64,000 bases of DNA from Phascolarctobacterium sp. (GCA_003150755.1 QAMT01000013.1:211382-275381); one strand, 5' to 3'. Shown: positions 25,569 to 35,012, numbered from the stretch's first letter. Program-made: numbers and translations. Notes: generated from the letters alone by a model not told the origin.

Positions 25569-27191
25569 TTAATGCCTGTGCAGCAGGGCGCGTTCAACGC
25601 TCCAGTAAACCGCATCCTGCCCAATCATTTTATAAACGCCGCCGCGTTTAAGCATTTCCATTGCTTCATCCTGCAAGCTGCAAAGATAAATCTTCTTGCC
25701 TGCGTCCTTCATTTCCTGCACAATTTTGGCAAATTCCTGCACGCCGCTGATGTCTATATCCGGCACGCCGCGCATAGAAAAATACACATAGCCGTAACGC
25801 TTCGCCTTTTTGGGAATCTCCTCCAGGCGTTCTGTGTTGGCAAACACAATCGGCCCGTTAATGTAGCACACAAGCCCGTCTTCCGGCAAATCCTCCGCTT
25901 CTTCGTGCAGGCGCTTGGGGTCAATTTCGTCGTAAGTAATGCGTAAGTGCGAAAAACGCACAGCCTGCAATACCAGCCCGATGATAACGCCAATCATAAT
26001 CGCCGTTGTCAGGTCAACAAGTATCGTCGTCAGCATCGTTACCACAAATTTTAAAATTGCGCCCTTAAACTTGCCCTTTAAAATAAAGTTTATCGTAACC
26101 CACTCATTCATGCGCCACGAAACAACCATCAAAACGCCGGCCAGCGCCGCCAGCGGAATTTGCGACATTACAGGTGCCAGCACAAACATCGCCAGCAAAA
26201 TGCCCAGCGCGTGGAAAATACCCGTCATGCGTGTAACCGCGCCCGATTTTACCGCCACACTCGTGCGGGCAATCGCCGCCGTTGCCGGTATGCCGCCAAA
26301 AAACGGCACAATTATATTGCCGATGCCCTGTGCTACCAGCTCGCGGTTGCTGTCAAGGCGCGCGCCGGTCATGCGCGAAGCCGTTGCGCCGCACAAAAGG
26401 CTTTCAATCATCGCCAGCACGGCGATACTGACGGCAGGTGCCAACAGCCCGATAATCGTGCGGAAATCAAGCAGCGAAGCAAACTGCAAACGGTCGTCCA
26501 AAAGCAGCGTCGCCGGAATTTCGCCCACAACGGCAACATCAAGGTTCAGCGCAATATTCGCCGCCGTCGCCACAATAATAGCAATCAGCGAGGACGGAAT
26601 ATATTTGCTGTACCGCATCGGAAACAGCAGCATCATCAGCATAACAAACACGCCAATGCCCACCGCCGTAAGGTTCGGTTCAAAACCCAAAGTAAAATAA
26701 CTTAAAAACTTTTCGGTTACACTGCTGCCGACAGATTTTACGCCAAAAAAGTTATCTATCTGCCCCATGGCGATAATAACGGCAATGCCAGAAGTAAAGC
26801 CGCTGATTACCGGCATCGGGATAAAAGATATCAGCTTGCCGAGATGCAGCACACCGGCAATGACAAGGATTATACCCGCCATCACCGTCGCTAAAAACAC
26901 GCCCTGCAAATCGTACTGCGCAATGATAGACATCAGAATCGCCGCCATCGCGCCCGTCGGTCCGGAAATCTGAAAATACGCGCCGCCCAATGCGCTGATA
27001 ATTACACCCGCAATAATAGCCGTTACCAGGCCCGAAGCCGCCGTTGCACCGCTTCCGACGCCAAACGCCAGCGCCAGCGGAATCGCCACCGCCGTTACCG
27101 TCAGCCCCGCCATTAAATCCTGCATCAGCATAACCTTGTCGTAATTACGAAACTCTTTAATCAAATCGCGCTTATAGCGCTCAAGCATCAT
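25569..27191 (-). CDS. SulP family inorganic anion transporter with STAS domain
   Basis: About 540 residues. The N-terminus (LMAGLTVTAVAIPLALAFGV) is the SLC26/SulP signature, followed by 10-14 transmembrane helices and the FFGGIPATAAIARTSV motif. The C-terminal STAS domain contains VYFSMRGVPDIDISGVQEF. Substrates in the family are sulfate, bicarbonate or other anions; the exact one cannot be read here. GAAGGGG lies about 11 nt upstream of the ATG at 27191; the frame extends to TTG 27215 but that would include the Shine-Dalgarno. Confidence 0.9.
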   Translation of the reverse strand: MMLERYKRDLIKEFRNYDKVMLMQDLMAGLTVTAVAIPLALAFGVGSGATAASGLVTAIIAGVIISALGGAYFQISGPTGAMAAILMSIIAQYDLQGVFLATVMAGIILVIAGVLHLGKLISFIPMPVISGFTSGIAVIIAMGQIDNFFGVKSVGSSVTEKFLSYFTLGFEPNLTAVGIGVFVMLMMLLFPMRYSKYIPSSLIAIIVATAANIALNLDVAVVGEIPATLLLDDRLQFASLLDFRTIIGLLAPAVSIAVLAMIESLLCGATASRMTGARLDSNRELVAQGIGNIIVPFFGGIPATAAIARTSVAVKSGAVTRMTGIFHALGILLAMFVLAPVMSQIPLAALAGVLMVVSWRMNEWVTINFILKGKFKGAILKFVVTMLTTILVDLTTAIMIGVIIGLVLQAVRFSHLRITYDEIDPKRLHEEAEDLPEDGLVCYINGPIVFANTERLEEIPKKAKRYGYVYFSMRGVPDIDISGVQEFAKIVQEMKDAGKKIYLCSLQDEAMEMLKRGGVYKMIGQDAVYWSVERALLHRH

Positions 27192-27215
27192 CAAAAACAC
27201 AACCCCTTCTCTCAA

Positions 27216-27774
27216 AGTTTGAATAAAAATTATACCACAAATCCAACAAACAGCCTGTATTTATTTTACCATACGCTAACTTGCCAAAACAAACCTCTGC
27301 CGGTAAAATTACGCATAGTTTTATATGCCTTAATCCCTTACAGCCATAAAAACGCCATTAAACGCAAAAAATTAACCGCTGACGAAAAAATTTGTGCAAA
27401 AAATTTTACGGACGGTTAATTTTGCCGTTAATAAACCGTTTATATGGGTGTAGTTTCTTTTCTTTTCTCTTTTTTCTTGTTTTTTCTCTTTATCTTTTCT
27501 TTGCCATCTACGTTCTTACCTTGTTCCCAATAAGCCGAAGGCTTATATATTATAATATACCTTGTTCCCTATACTTCTAACGTACGTTAGCAGAAGTAAG
27601 TAAGGGGCAAAAGTTTTTTCCGCAAGCAGGATAAATACGCCTTACCCACAAAAAGCATAGTTTTCTGCATATAATCTTGCTTTTTATATGCAGAAAAGGG
27701 AGTTTATCTGCACATTTTGGAGTGAAATATATGCAGATAATTTTTTAAACCATTGAAAGCACACTCCTACTACA
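27216..27774. repeat. Intergenic region with two imperfectly related palindromes
   Basis: This gap has no convincing gene. It contains a perfect 13-bp inverted repeat TTTTCTGCATATA/TATATGCAGAAAA (27661-27673, 27685-27697), then a 9-bp one TTATCTGCA/TGCAGATAA (27704-27712, 27732-27740), and a pyrimidine-rich TTTCTTTTC tract near 27455-27500. The palindromes share a TCTGCA core, so they may be sites for one regulator. The remainder shows nothing recognisable. Confidence 0.45.
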
Positions 27775-27820
27775 CAAAAACTCCCGCCAAAGCATATCGC
27801 CTAAGCGGGAGTTTTTTATT
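27775..27820 (-). terminator. Terminator after glyS
   Basis: Stem AACTCCCGC/GCGGGAGTT (27779-27787, 27805-27813) with T-runs on both strands. Confidence 0.85.
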
Positions 27821-27833
27821 TTATTTTAAATTT

Positions 27834-29981
27834 TTACAGCACCAGAAGGCTCAGGTCACCGACGGCGTTTACTACGCTGCGCACTTCGTCCAAAAGAGCC
27901 AGGCGGTTATTTTTAACGTTTTCGTCTTTGTCCATAACCATTACGTTATCAAAGAAGTTATTTACCGGGTCAATAACCTTTTCGGCTGCTTTTAATACGG
28001 CTGCGTAATCATACATAACCATTTCGGGGATGATTTCTTTATTAACGGCTGCCACAACCATTTGCAGCTTGCTTTCGCAATCGTGTTTAAACAGCGCGCC
28101 GCTGATAGCAACTTCTTTTTCAATCTTTTTGCACAGATTGCTTACGCGCACGGAAACCTGTACCAACGGTTCTGCATTGCCTGCTTCAACATAAGCAGCA
28201 AGTGCTTTGCAGCGGGCAGCAATTTCCACTACGTCGTCGCAGCGTTTATCCGCAAATACAGCGTCGATAACGTCGTAACGGATGCCCTGGTCCATCAAAA
28301 GGTTTCTCAAACGCTGTTTAAAGAAGTCCATAATCTGCGGCAGCAGTTTGCCGGTGTCTTCCGGTTTGATATCCAGCAGGTACAAAGTACCGGCAACAAC
28401 CTTGCCCAGCGAAATATGATAGCCTGCATCAAGCAGAATGTTGATAATGCCAAGTGCCTGACGGCGCAGTGCATACGGGTCCTGCGAGCCGGTCGGGGCA
28501 AGACCGCGGCTGAAGGTTGCGCAGATGTTGTCCAGTTTATCACCAATGCCGACAATGCGCCCAATAATTGTTTTAGGCAGTTCGTCGCCTGCAAAGCGCG
28601 GCAGATAATGCTCGTAAATGCCGGTGGCAACTTCCGGTTTTTCGCCGTCCAGCAGTGCGTATTCGCGGCCCATTACGCCTTGCAGCTCGGTAAATTCAAT
28701 TACCATGCCGGTAACAAGGTCGGTTTTGCAAAGCAGGGCAGTGCGGCGCAGCGCTTCTTCGTCAACAGGGGTGTTGATGGCATAACGCAGCATTTCGCTC
28801 AGTTTAACCAAACGCTCGCTCTTGTCGTACATATTGCCGAGGCCTTCCTGGAAGGAAACGGTTTTTAGTTTTTCCAGGCGTTCTTCCAGTTTCAGCTTGC
28901 GGTCTTCGTTAAAGAAGAACTCAGCATCGCTTAAACGCGCACGCAGCACGCGCTCGTTGCCGTGGGTTACAATGTCGATATGCTCGCTGCCGCCGTTGCG
29001 CACGGTAATAAACTTGTTCAGCAGGTTGCCATCTTCGTCCAGCACCGGAAAATATCTCTGATGCTCGCGCATCGGGGTAATAATGCACTCTTTCGGCAAG
29101 CGCAGGTATTTTTCTTCAAACTTGCCGCACAGCGCAGTCGGCCATTCAACAAGGTAGTTTACTTCTTCCAGAAGGTCCTCGTTAATCTCTGCTTCGCCGC
29201 CGTTTTGCGCAGCCAAATCCTTAATCTGCTGCAAAATCAGCGCACGGCGTTCATCCTGGTCAACCATTACAAAATTATCATACATAACCTTTTTGTAATC
29301 ACCGGCCGAAGGAATTTCCACAGCACCTTTAACGCCTGCCAGCGCGCTGTAAACCTTGTTGCCCATTTTAGTCAGCGCAGCGCTGATTAAGCCTTCGCTT
29401 TCGGCAGCTTCTTTAAGGGAGCGCTGCATAAAACGGTGGCCCATGCTGAATTTGCCGCTCTTAACGCCGCAGATTTCTACCGGGATAACCTGCTCGCCAA
29501 ACAGGGCAACCAGCCAGCGGATAGGACGTACAAAACGGAAGTCATAATCTGCCCAGCGCATGGTTTTGGGGAAGGACAGCGAAGTTAAAATATCCATTAA
29601 AAGGCCCGGCAAAAGTTCTACAACCGGCTGGCCTGCCAGATGCTTAACTGCGTAAACATAGCCGTCACGCTCAACAAGGTCGTTAACGTCCACGCCCTGG
29701 CCGCGGGCAAAGCCCTGCGCAGCCTTGCTGGGCGCGCCGCTTACATAGGCAATTTTTACGGAAGGCCCTTTGGCTTCTACAACAACGTCAGCCTGAGTTT
29801 CCGCAACGCCGCTTGCAATAAAAGCCATGCGGCGGGGAGTGCCGTAAACGGTAATTTCTTCAAACGGAATACGCAGCTCTTTCATTTTTGCTGCGGTAAG
29901 CTCTTTAAGCTGTCTTAAAATGCCGGGCATAAACTTCGCCGGAATTTCTTCTGTGCCAATTTCAAACAATAATTTTTCCAT
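27834..29981 (-). CDS. glyS: Glycyl-tRNA synthetase beta subunit
   Basis: 715 residues. KLLFEIGTEEIPAKFMPGILRQL is the conserved start of bacterial GlyS; the middle has FPKTMRWADYDFRFVRPIRWLVAL and the HD-like body, and the C-terminus the anticodon-binding DALR-type region ending near FFDNVMVMDKDENVKNNRLALL. It forms the alpha2-beta2 enzyme with GlyQ that charges tRNA-Gly. The ATG overlaps the glyQ stop (TAATG), with GGGGAG upstream. Confidence 0.97.
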   Translation of the reverse strand: MEKLLFEIGTEEIPAKFMPGILRQLKELTAAKMKELRIPFEEITVYGTPRRMAFIASGVAETQADVVVEAKGPSVKIAYVSGAPSKAAQGFARGQGVDVNDLVERDGYVYAVKHLAGQPVVELLPGLLMDILTSLSFPKTMRWADYDFRFVRPIRWLVALFGEQVIPVEICGVKSGKFSMGHRFMQRSLKEAAESEGLISAALTKMGNKVYSALAGVKGAVEIPSAGDYKKVMYDNFVMVDQDERRALILQQIKDLAAQNGGEAEINEDLLEEVNYLVEWPTALCGKFEEKYLRLPKECIITPMREHQRYFPVLDEDGNLLNKFITVRNGGSEHIDIVTHGNERVLRARLSDAEFFFNEDRKLKLEERLEKLKTVSFQEGLGNMYDKSERLVKLSEMLRYAINTPVDEEALRRTALLCKTDLVTGMVIEFTELQGVMGREYALLDGEKPEVATGIYEHYLPRFAGDELPKTIIGRIVGIGDKLDNICATFSRGLAPTGSQDPYALRRQALGIINILLDAGYHISLGKVVAGTLYLLDIKPEDTGKLLPQIMDFFKQRLRNLLMDQGIRYDVIDAVFADKRCDDVVEIAARCKALAAYVEAGNAEPLVQVSVRVSNLCKKIEKEVAISGALFKHDCESKLQMVVAAVNKEIIPEMVMYDYAAVLKAAEKVIDPVNNFFDNVMVMDKDENVKNNRLALLDEVRSVVNAVGDLSLLVL

Positions 29982-30859
29982 TATAAATTCTCCCCTTTCA
30001 GCATCGGGAAGCCCAGCTTCTCCCTTTGTTCAACATACGCTGCCGCACACAGCCTTGCCATAGCGCGCACGCGGGCAATAAATGCCGTTCTTTCGCTTAC
30101 GCTGATAGCTCCGCGCGAATCGAGCAGGTTGAAGGTATGCGAGCATTTCAGCACGTAATCATAAGCCGGGCGCACATAGCCCAGAGCGATAACGCGCTTT
30201 GCTTCAGCTTCGTATTTATCAAACAAATCAAACAGTAAATCGGTATCAGCTACCTGGAAGTTGTAATAGGATTGCTCAACCTCGTTGGTATGGAAAACAT
30301 CGCCGTAGGTAACGCCGTCAACCCACTGAATGTCAAATACGTTTTCAACGCCCTGAATGTACATGGCAAGGCGCTCCAGGCCATACGTAATTTCTACGCT
30401 GACAGGCTTAACGTCGATGCTGCCAACCTGCTGGAAGTAGGTAAACTGAGTAATTTCCATGCCGTCCAGCCAAACTTCCCAGCCAAGGCCCCACGCGCCC
30501 AAAGTCGGGGATTCCCAGTTATCCTCTACAAATCGGATGTCGTGTTCATCCTGATGGATGCCAAGTTCTGCCAGGCTTTGCAGGTACAGCTCCTGAATGT
30601 TGTCCGGAGAAGGTTTGATAATAACCTGGAACTGATGATGCTGGAACAGACGGTTCGGGTTATCGCCGTAGCGTCCGTCTGCCGGGCGGCGGCTCGGCTC
30701 TACATAAGCCACGCGCCAGGGTTCAGGCCCAAGCACACGCAAAAAAGTACGCGGGTTCATCGTGCCTGCACCTTTTTCAATATCATAGGGCTGGGTCAAA
30801 ATACATTTTTGTGCGCCCCAGAATTTTTGCAGTTTCAAAATAATTGTCTGAAAATCCAT
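29981..30859 (-). CDS. glyQ: Glycyl-tRNA synthetase alpha subunit
   Basis: 292 residues, the standard length. MDFQTIILKLQKFWGAQKCILTQPYDIEKGAGTMNP is the invariant start and RVAYVEPSRRPADGRYGDNPNR the class II motif 2 region binding ATP. A longer frame to 31009 exists but translates through the T-box leader; ATG 30859 has AGGAGG 7 nt upstream. Expression is controlled by the glycine T-box immediately upstream. Confidence 0.97.
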   Translation of the reverse strand: MDFQTIILKLQKFWGAQKCILTQPYDIEKGAGTMNPRTFLRVLGPEPWRVAYVEPSRRPADGRYGDNPNRLFQHHQFQVIIKPSPDNIQELYLQSLAELGIHQDEHDIRFVEDNWESPTLGAWGLGWEVWLDGMEITQFTYFQQVGSIDVKPVSVEITYGLERLAMYIQGVENVFDIQWVDGVTYGDVFHTNEVEQSYYNFQVADTDLLFDLFDKYEAEAKRVIALGYVRPAYDYVLKCSHTFNLLDSRGAISVSERTAFIARVRAMARLCAAAYVEQREKLGFPMLKGENL

Positions 30860-30889
30860 AGTATCCCTCCTGCATTTGCTGTTACAAAA

Positions 30890-31086
30890 ACGAAAGCCCC
30901 GTCTCTGTAACAAAATAGTTACAGGGACGGAGGCATAGTCTCCGCGGTTCCACCCTGCTTGGCCGCAAAATTGCAGCCCGCCTCGATGTTTATAAAATTT
31001 ATGCTCCAAGGCGCCTTCGCCGCCTGCGCCGGCTTACACCGTCCCGGCTCGCTGAAAATGCGGTTACTACTCCTTATCATTGCTTA
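30890..31086 (-). promoter_or_regulatory. Glycine T-box riboswitch of glyQS
   Basis: The minus-strand leader contains AGCAGGGTGGAACCGCGG (30942-30959), the T-box sequence that pairs with the uncharged tRNA acceptor end. The terminator follows: arms 30918-30930 and 30899-30911 (GTTACAGGGACGG and its partner, one G-U), then a T-rich tract. Upstream is GC-rich stem I. Uncharged tRNA-Gly would stabilise the antiterminator and turn on glyQS. The specifier codon was not resolved by eye; GGC occurs more than once in stem I. Confidence 0.92.
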
Positions 31087-31092
31087 CCCAAA

Positions 31093-31121
31093 AATATAGC
31101 AAATAACAGGGCGTTTGTCAA
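31093..31121 (-). promoter_or_regulatory. glyQS promoter
   Basis: Minus strand TTGACA (31116-31121), 17-nt spacer, TATATT (31093-31098), placing the start just before the T-box. The -35 box lies only 4 nt from the recO stop codon. Confidence 0.85.
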
Positions 31122-31124
31122 TGC

Positions 31125-31859
31125 TTAAACGCCCGTCTGGCTTAAAAAGTCCAAACTCTTAAGCGGTTTGTCCGTCTGGTACACAATAAAACGCTGCAAA
31201 ATCTTTTCCAGCTCCATCAGCGTGCCGCCGCGCACCGTAAACGGCTGCGGGTTCTTAAAATCCAGCGTTAAAAGCTCCGTCAAAAAATCCTGCGCCTCAC
31301 GGCTGAAGGAAAGCTCCTCGCCGCCGTGGCAATCACTACATATTAAGCCGCCCTGCACCACGCTGAAATGCGCGTCGCCCTCCGCAGGCTTGCCGCAGTT
31401 GACGCAGGTCTGGTACTGCGGCAGGATGCCGGTTAAAAACAGCAGCTTAACGATAAACGACAGCGCCACCAGACGCGGGTTGCGCTTTAAAAGTACCTCA
31501 CGCGCCTGTAAAAGCAGCTCGTATACTTCCTCCTGCGGCTGATGCTCTTCGCTTAAATTTTCTGTAACCTCGGCAATCAGCGCGGCATAAGCCATCTGCT
31601 GCAAATTAAACTGCGCCGGGTAACTGATAAGCTCGCAGCTTTTTAGGGTGTCCAGCTTCTTGCCGCTGAAAAAATTTATATCCAGCACCGCAAAAGGCTG
31701 AATCAGCCTGCCGCCGTTAGTCCGCGCATAGCGCGCCCCATACGCCAAAAAGCTGATTTTGCCGTGCCCGCGCGAAAAGCAGACTGCGTACTTATCCGCA
31801 GTCTGCCAGTTTTTTACTTTTAAAATAATCGCTTCATCGCTGAAACTTTTGTCAGTCAT
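31125..31859 (-). CDS. recO: DNA repair protein RecO
   Basis: 244 residues. N-terminal OB-fold (SFSDEAIILKVKNWQTADKYAVCFSRGHGKISFLAYGAR) and a central Zn-ribbon CVNCGKP...LICSDC, matching RecO, which loads RecA on SSB-coated DNA with RecR. Starts 2 nt after the CNNM gene stop. Part of the era-(CNNM)-recO stretch that in many Bacillota precedes glyQS. Confidence 0.93.
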   Translation of the reverse strand: MTDKSFSDEAIILKVKNWQTADKYAVCFSRGHGKISFLAYGARYARTNGGRLIQPFAVLDINFFSGKKLDTLKSCELISYPAQFNLQQMAYAALIAEVTENLSEEHQPQEEVYELLLQAREVLLKRNPRLVALSFIVKLLFLTGILPQYQTCVNCGKPAEGDAHFSVVQGGLICSDCHGGEELSFSREAQDFLTELLTLDFKNPQPFTVRGGTLMELEKILQRFIVYQTDKPLKSLDFLSQTGV

Positions 31860-31861
31860 TT

Positions 31862-33178
31862 TTATTCGTCCGCATAAACCGGCATCTCCGGCAGCTTGCT
31901 GGCACGCACGCGCGTCACGCGGAAGCCCTCCGTGCGCAGCACCTCAAAGCACCAGCCGTCAACTTCAATTTTATCGCCAATTTCCGGCTTGCGCTCCAAA
32001 AGCCCAAACACCAAACCGCCGATAGTATCTTCTTCCGGTTCTTCAAATTTAATATGCAAAAAGTCCTGAATATCGTCCAACAGCACAATGCCGGCAAACT
32101 CGTAAGTGCCGTCGGCGCGGTGTACAACTTCTTCTTCCTTGTCCTCGTCGTGCTCATCCTGAATATCCCCGACGATTTCTTCCAGAAGGTCCTCCATGGT
32201 TACAAGGCCCGCCGTGCCGCCGTACTCATCGGCAACAACAACAAGCTGCACGCGCTTTTGCTGCATCGTCTGCAAAACCTTGCTTATCTCCATGCTCTCC
32301 GGCACAACCGTCAGCGAATTCATGCGCGAGCGGATATCAAAACTTGCCTTGTCCTCGTCCGACACATTCAAAAGGCTGCGCACGTGGATAACGCCCAAAA
32401 CGTGGTCCTTATCCTCCTCGCACAGCGGATAACGCGTATGGCGCGTTGCCAGCACCTTCTGAATGTTCTTTTCAAAGCTGTCCTCAACGTAAAGGCACAC
32501 CATATCCTGGCGCGGAACCATTACCTCGCGCGCGACGCGGTCGGCAAAGTCAAACACGTTGTCCAAAAGGCGGCTTTCCATGTGGTCCAGCTTGCCGCCG
32601 CGCTCACTGGCGCTTACAATCATGCGCAGTTCTTCTTCGCTGCGCGATATATCCTCCACCGGCACCTTATCCATCTTCAACAGCTTCAGCACCGCGTGCG
32701 AAGCATTGTTAAAGAAAATTACCAGCGGGTACATTAAATAATAGAAGAAAATCAAAGGGTAGGCAATCATCATCGCCGCGCGCTCAACATGCGCCAGGCT
32801 GATGACACGCGGCACCAGCTCGCCAAATACCACATGCACAAACACAATCAGCAAAAACGTGCATAAAACAACCACGCCGTCGTCATACCAGTGCTCGCCG
32901 ATAAGGTCGAACCAGTCTGCCATAAGCCCGGCTAAAACCGGCCCGCAGAACCAGCCCAGAATCAGCGACGACGCCGTTATGCCAAGCTGAATGGCGCTTA
33001 AATACGTATCGCGCTTCTGCGTCATTTTTAAAACAAGCTCCGCACGGCTGTTGCCGGCGGCAATCATTTCTTCAAGCCGCGCCGGGCGTATGCTTACCAG
33101 CGCGTACTCCGAAATTACAAAAAATGCGTTTAAACCTGTAATTAAAAGGGCGGCTAAAACCTTTAATAAATCCGCCAC
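31862..33178 (-). CDS. CNNM/CorC (hemolysin-type) transporter family protein
   Basis: 438 residues. DUF21/CNNM transmembrane domain (ALLITGLNAFFVISEYALVSIRPAR, then three more helices to about residue 180), two CBS domains (VMVPRQDMVCLYVEDSF... and RMNSLTVVPESM...), and a C-terminal CorC_HlyC domain (YEFAGIVLLDDIQDFL to GFRVTRV). Bacterial members transport or sense Mg2+; older annotations say hemolysin. Start is a GTG at 33178 without a good ribosome binding site. The gene sits between era and recO, where many relatives have nothing. Confidence 0.88.
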   Translation of the reverse strand: MADLLKVLAALLITGLNAFFVISEYALVSIRPARLEEMIAAGNSRAELVLKMTQKRDTYLSAIQLGITASSLILGWFCGPVLAGLMADWFDLIGEHWYDDGVVVLCTFLLIVFVHVVFGELVPRVISLAHVERAAMMIAYPLIFFYYLMYPLVIFFNNASHAVLKLLKMDKVPVEDISRSEEELRMIVSASERGGKLDHMESRLLDNVFDFADRVAREVMVPRQDMVCLYVEDSFEKNIQKVLATRHTRYPLCEEDKDHVLGVIHVRSLLNVSDEDKASFDIRSRMNSLTVVPESMEISKVLQTMQQKRVQLVVVADEYGGTAGLVTMEDLLEEIVGDIQDEHDEDKEEEVVHRADGTYEFAGIVLLDDIQDFLHIKFEEPEEDTIGGLVFGLLERKPEIGDKIEVDGWCFEVLRTEGFRVTRVRASKLPEMPVYADE

Positions 33179-33215
33179 GTGACTGTCAATAAGTCATCTC
33201 TCCCAACTCAAAAAA

Positions 33216-34115
33216 CTACACGGTATAGCCAAACTGCTTCAACGCCTTATCCTTGTTGCGCCAGTCCGGCTTAACCTTAACCCATAAATCCAAAAATACC
33301 TTGTCGCCCAAAAGCGCTTCAATATCTTTGCGGGCTTCAAGCCCGATTTTTTTAAGCAAACCGCCTTTAGCACCGATAACGATGCCTTTCTGCGATTCAC
33401 GTTCTACAAAAATCGTTGCGCGGATGTAAATATCATTATTGCCGCGCACCTTAAACTCTTCAACCTCTACCGCTACGGAATGGGGAATTTCGTCGTGCGT
33501 GTTGGTCAAAACCTTTTCGCGAATCATTTCGGCGGCAATTACGCGCTCCGGCTGGTCGGTAATCATGTCCTCGTCATAATAGGCGGGGCCTTCCGGCAGA
33601 TGTTTGGTAATTTCTTCCACCAGGCCTTTAAAATCCGTATCCTGCAAGGCAGATACCGGCACAACGGCAGCAAAATTATAATCGTTTACATAATTGGCAA
33701 TGATGCCGAACAGCTTGGATTTATCCTCCAGCTTATCGACCTTATTGGCAACCAGGATTACCGGCGTTTTTACCTTTTTCAGCTGCTCAATAATGTAATC
33801 TTCGCCTGCGCCGCGCTTTTCGCTGACATCGACTACAAATAAAATTACGTCAACTTCTTTCAGCGTGCTTTCTGCCGCGCGCACCATATACTGACCCAGT
33901 TTGTGGTGCGGTTTGTGGATGCCCGGCGTGTCCAAAAACATAATCTGTGCGTTATCCGTATTTAAAATGCACATAATTTTATTGCGCGTCGTCTGCGGAC
34001 GGTCGCTCATAATCGCGATTTTTTCGCCAATCAGCGCGTTTGTCAAAGTGCTTTTACCAACGTTAGGCCTGCCGACCATAGCGGCAAAACCGGTACAATG
34101 CTTGTTCTTATCTAT
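33216..34115 (-). CDS. era: GTPase Era
   Basis: About 299 residues. G domain: GRPNVGKSTLTNALIG (G1), a TTRNKI switch region (G2), DTPGIHKP (G3), NKVDKL (G4); C-terminal KH domain with GAKGGLLKKIG. Era binds 16S rRNA and supports 30S maturation. The start is unusual. The family begins about 10 residues before G1; here this falls on ATA at 34115 (DKNKHCTGFAAMVGRPNVGKS follows), with AAGGAGAG 9 nt upstream. The nearest canonical in-frame start is ATG 34151, which lies inside cdd and has no Shine-Dalgarno. I place the start at the ATA but flag it. Confidence 0.88.
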   Translation of the reverse strand: MDKNKHCTGFAAMVGRPNVGKSTLTNALIGEKIAIMSDRPQTTRNKIMCILNTDNAQIMFLDTPGIHKPHHKLGQYMVRAAESTLKEVDVILFVVDVSEKRGAGEDYIIEQLKKVKTPVILVANKVDKLEDKSKLFGIIANYVNDYNFAAVVPVSALQDTDFKGLVEEITKHLPEGPAYYDEDMITDQPERVIAAEMIREKVLTNTHDEIPHSVAVEVEEFKVRGNNDIYIRATIFVERESQKGIVIGAKGGLLKKIGLEARKDIEALLGDKVFLDLWVKVKPDWRNKDKALKQFGYTV

Positions 34116-34116
34116 T

Positions 34117-34530
34117 TTACTTCTCTCCTTTGTTATCCATGCTGGCGGCATTAAAGCTATATGGCAAAAGCTCATCTGCCGTCATTATTTTAATATTACC
34201 GTTTAAATCAGCCATAATAATTTTAGGTATGCCAAACTCGGCAATTACCTGGCGGCACGCACCGCACGGAGCAACAGGCTCTGCGCCTTCAGCAACGACG
34301 CACAGCGCTTCAAAACTGCGCTCGCCCGCCGCCACTGCTGCAAAAATCGTGTTGCGCTCTGCACAGCAGGCCAGCCCGTAACTGGCGTTTTCTACATTGC
34401 AGCCGGTATAAATTTTGCCGCTGCTGGCAAGCAAAGCCGCCCCAACTTTAAATTTTGAATACGGCGTATAAGCGTTTTTACGCACTTCAAGCGCCGCCTG
34501 CCACAGCTTTTTTGTTTCTGCGTCCATCAT
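34117..34530 (-). CDS. cdd: Cytidine deaminase
   Basis: 137 residues. GCNVENASYGLACCAERNTIFAAVA contains the CAE catalytic motif, and APCGACRQVIAEF supplies the PCxxC zinc ligands. It deaminates cytidine/deoxycytidine in pyrimidine salvage. Overlaps ybeY by 4 nt and lies directly before era, the usual Bacillota order. Confidence 0.95.
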   Translation of the reverse strand: MMDAETKKLWQAALEVRKNAYTPYSKFKVGAALLASSGKIYTGCNVENASYGLACCAERNTIFAAVAAGERSFEALCVVAEGAEPVAPCGACRQVIAEFGIPKIIMADLNGNIKIMTADELLPYSFNAASMDNKGEK

Positions 34531-35012
34531 TTCTGCTCCAAAAATTCTTCGCTTAACTCAATCTCGCGCAGGGCTTCTTCTTCCTTGGCGCGCATAATAA
34601 CCTTGTCTTCCTCAACCATGTGGTCATAGCCTAAAAGGTGCAGCAGCCCATGCACGGCAAGGTACACCATCTCGCGTGTCAGCCCGTGGCCAAACTCCTC
34701 GCCCTGCCTTTGCGCCGTTTCGGCGGATATTATAATATCGCCCAAAAGGTGTTCTTCCGGCGCGTCAATCAGTTCCGGTTCTTCGTCGCCTTCGTCCAGC
34801 GCAAAGCTTAAAACATCGGTCGGGCGGTCCACATTGCGGTACTCGCGGTTCAGACGGTGAATTTCTTCGTCATCGACAATAGTAATATCAACCTCTGTCT
34901 GCTCCGTCAGCCCATGCAGGCGCGCCACGGCGTTCAGCCCGGCAATAAGCCTGTCTTGCAGCGCTTTATCTATTACAATTTTATCCTGGTCATTTTCCAA
35001 TGTTATCAGCAT
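34527..35012 (-). CDS. ybeY: Endoribonuclease YbeY (rRNA maturation factor)
   Basis: 161 residues from ATG 35012. VHGLLHLLGYDHM is the H-x3-H-x5-H zinc motif of YbeY, and NRDVDRPTDVLSF-like sequence (RNVDRPTDVLSFAL) precedes it. It acts in 16S rRNA 3' end maturation and ribosome quality control. ATG 35012 has GGGAG 8 nt upstream and overlaps the end of phoH by 23 nt; a longer frame to 35054 is less likely. Confidence 0.94.
   Translation of the reverse strand: MLITLENDQDKIVIDKALQDRLIAGLNAVARLHGLTEQTEVDITIVDDEEIHRLNREYRNVDRPTDVLSFALDEGDEEPELIDAPEEHLLGDIIISAETAQRQGEEFGHGLTREMVYLAVHGLLHLLGYDHMVEEDKVIMRAKEEEALREIELSEEFLEQK

Noticed and set aside
27392..27580. 62-codon hydrophobic plus-strand frame between SulP and glyS
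   Set aside because: Arises from a pyrimidine-rich tract; no ribosome binding site, no homology recognised.
30860..31009. N-terminal extension of GlyQ
   Set aside because: It would translate the T-box; the family starts at MDFQT with AGGAGG upstream.
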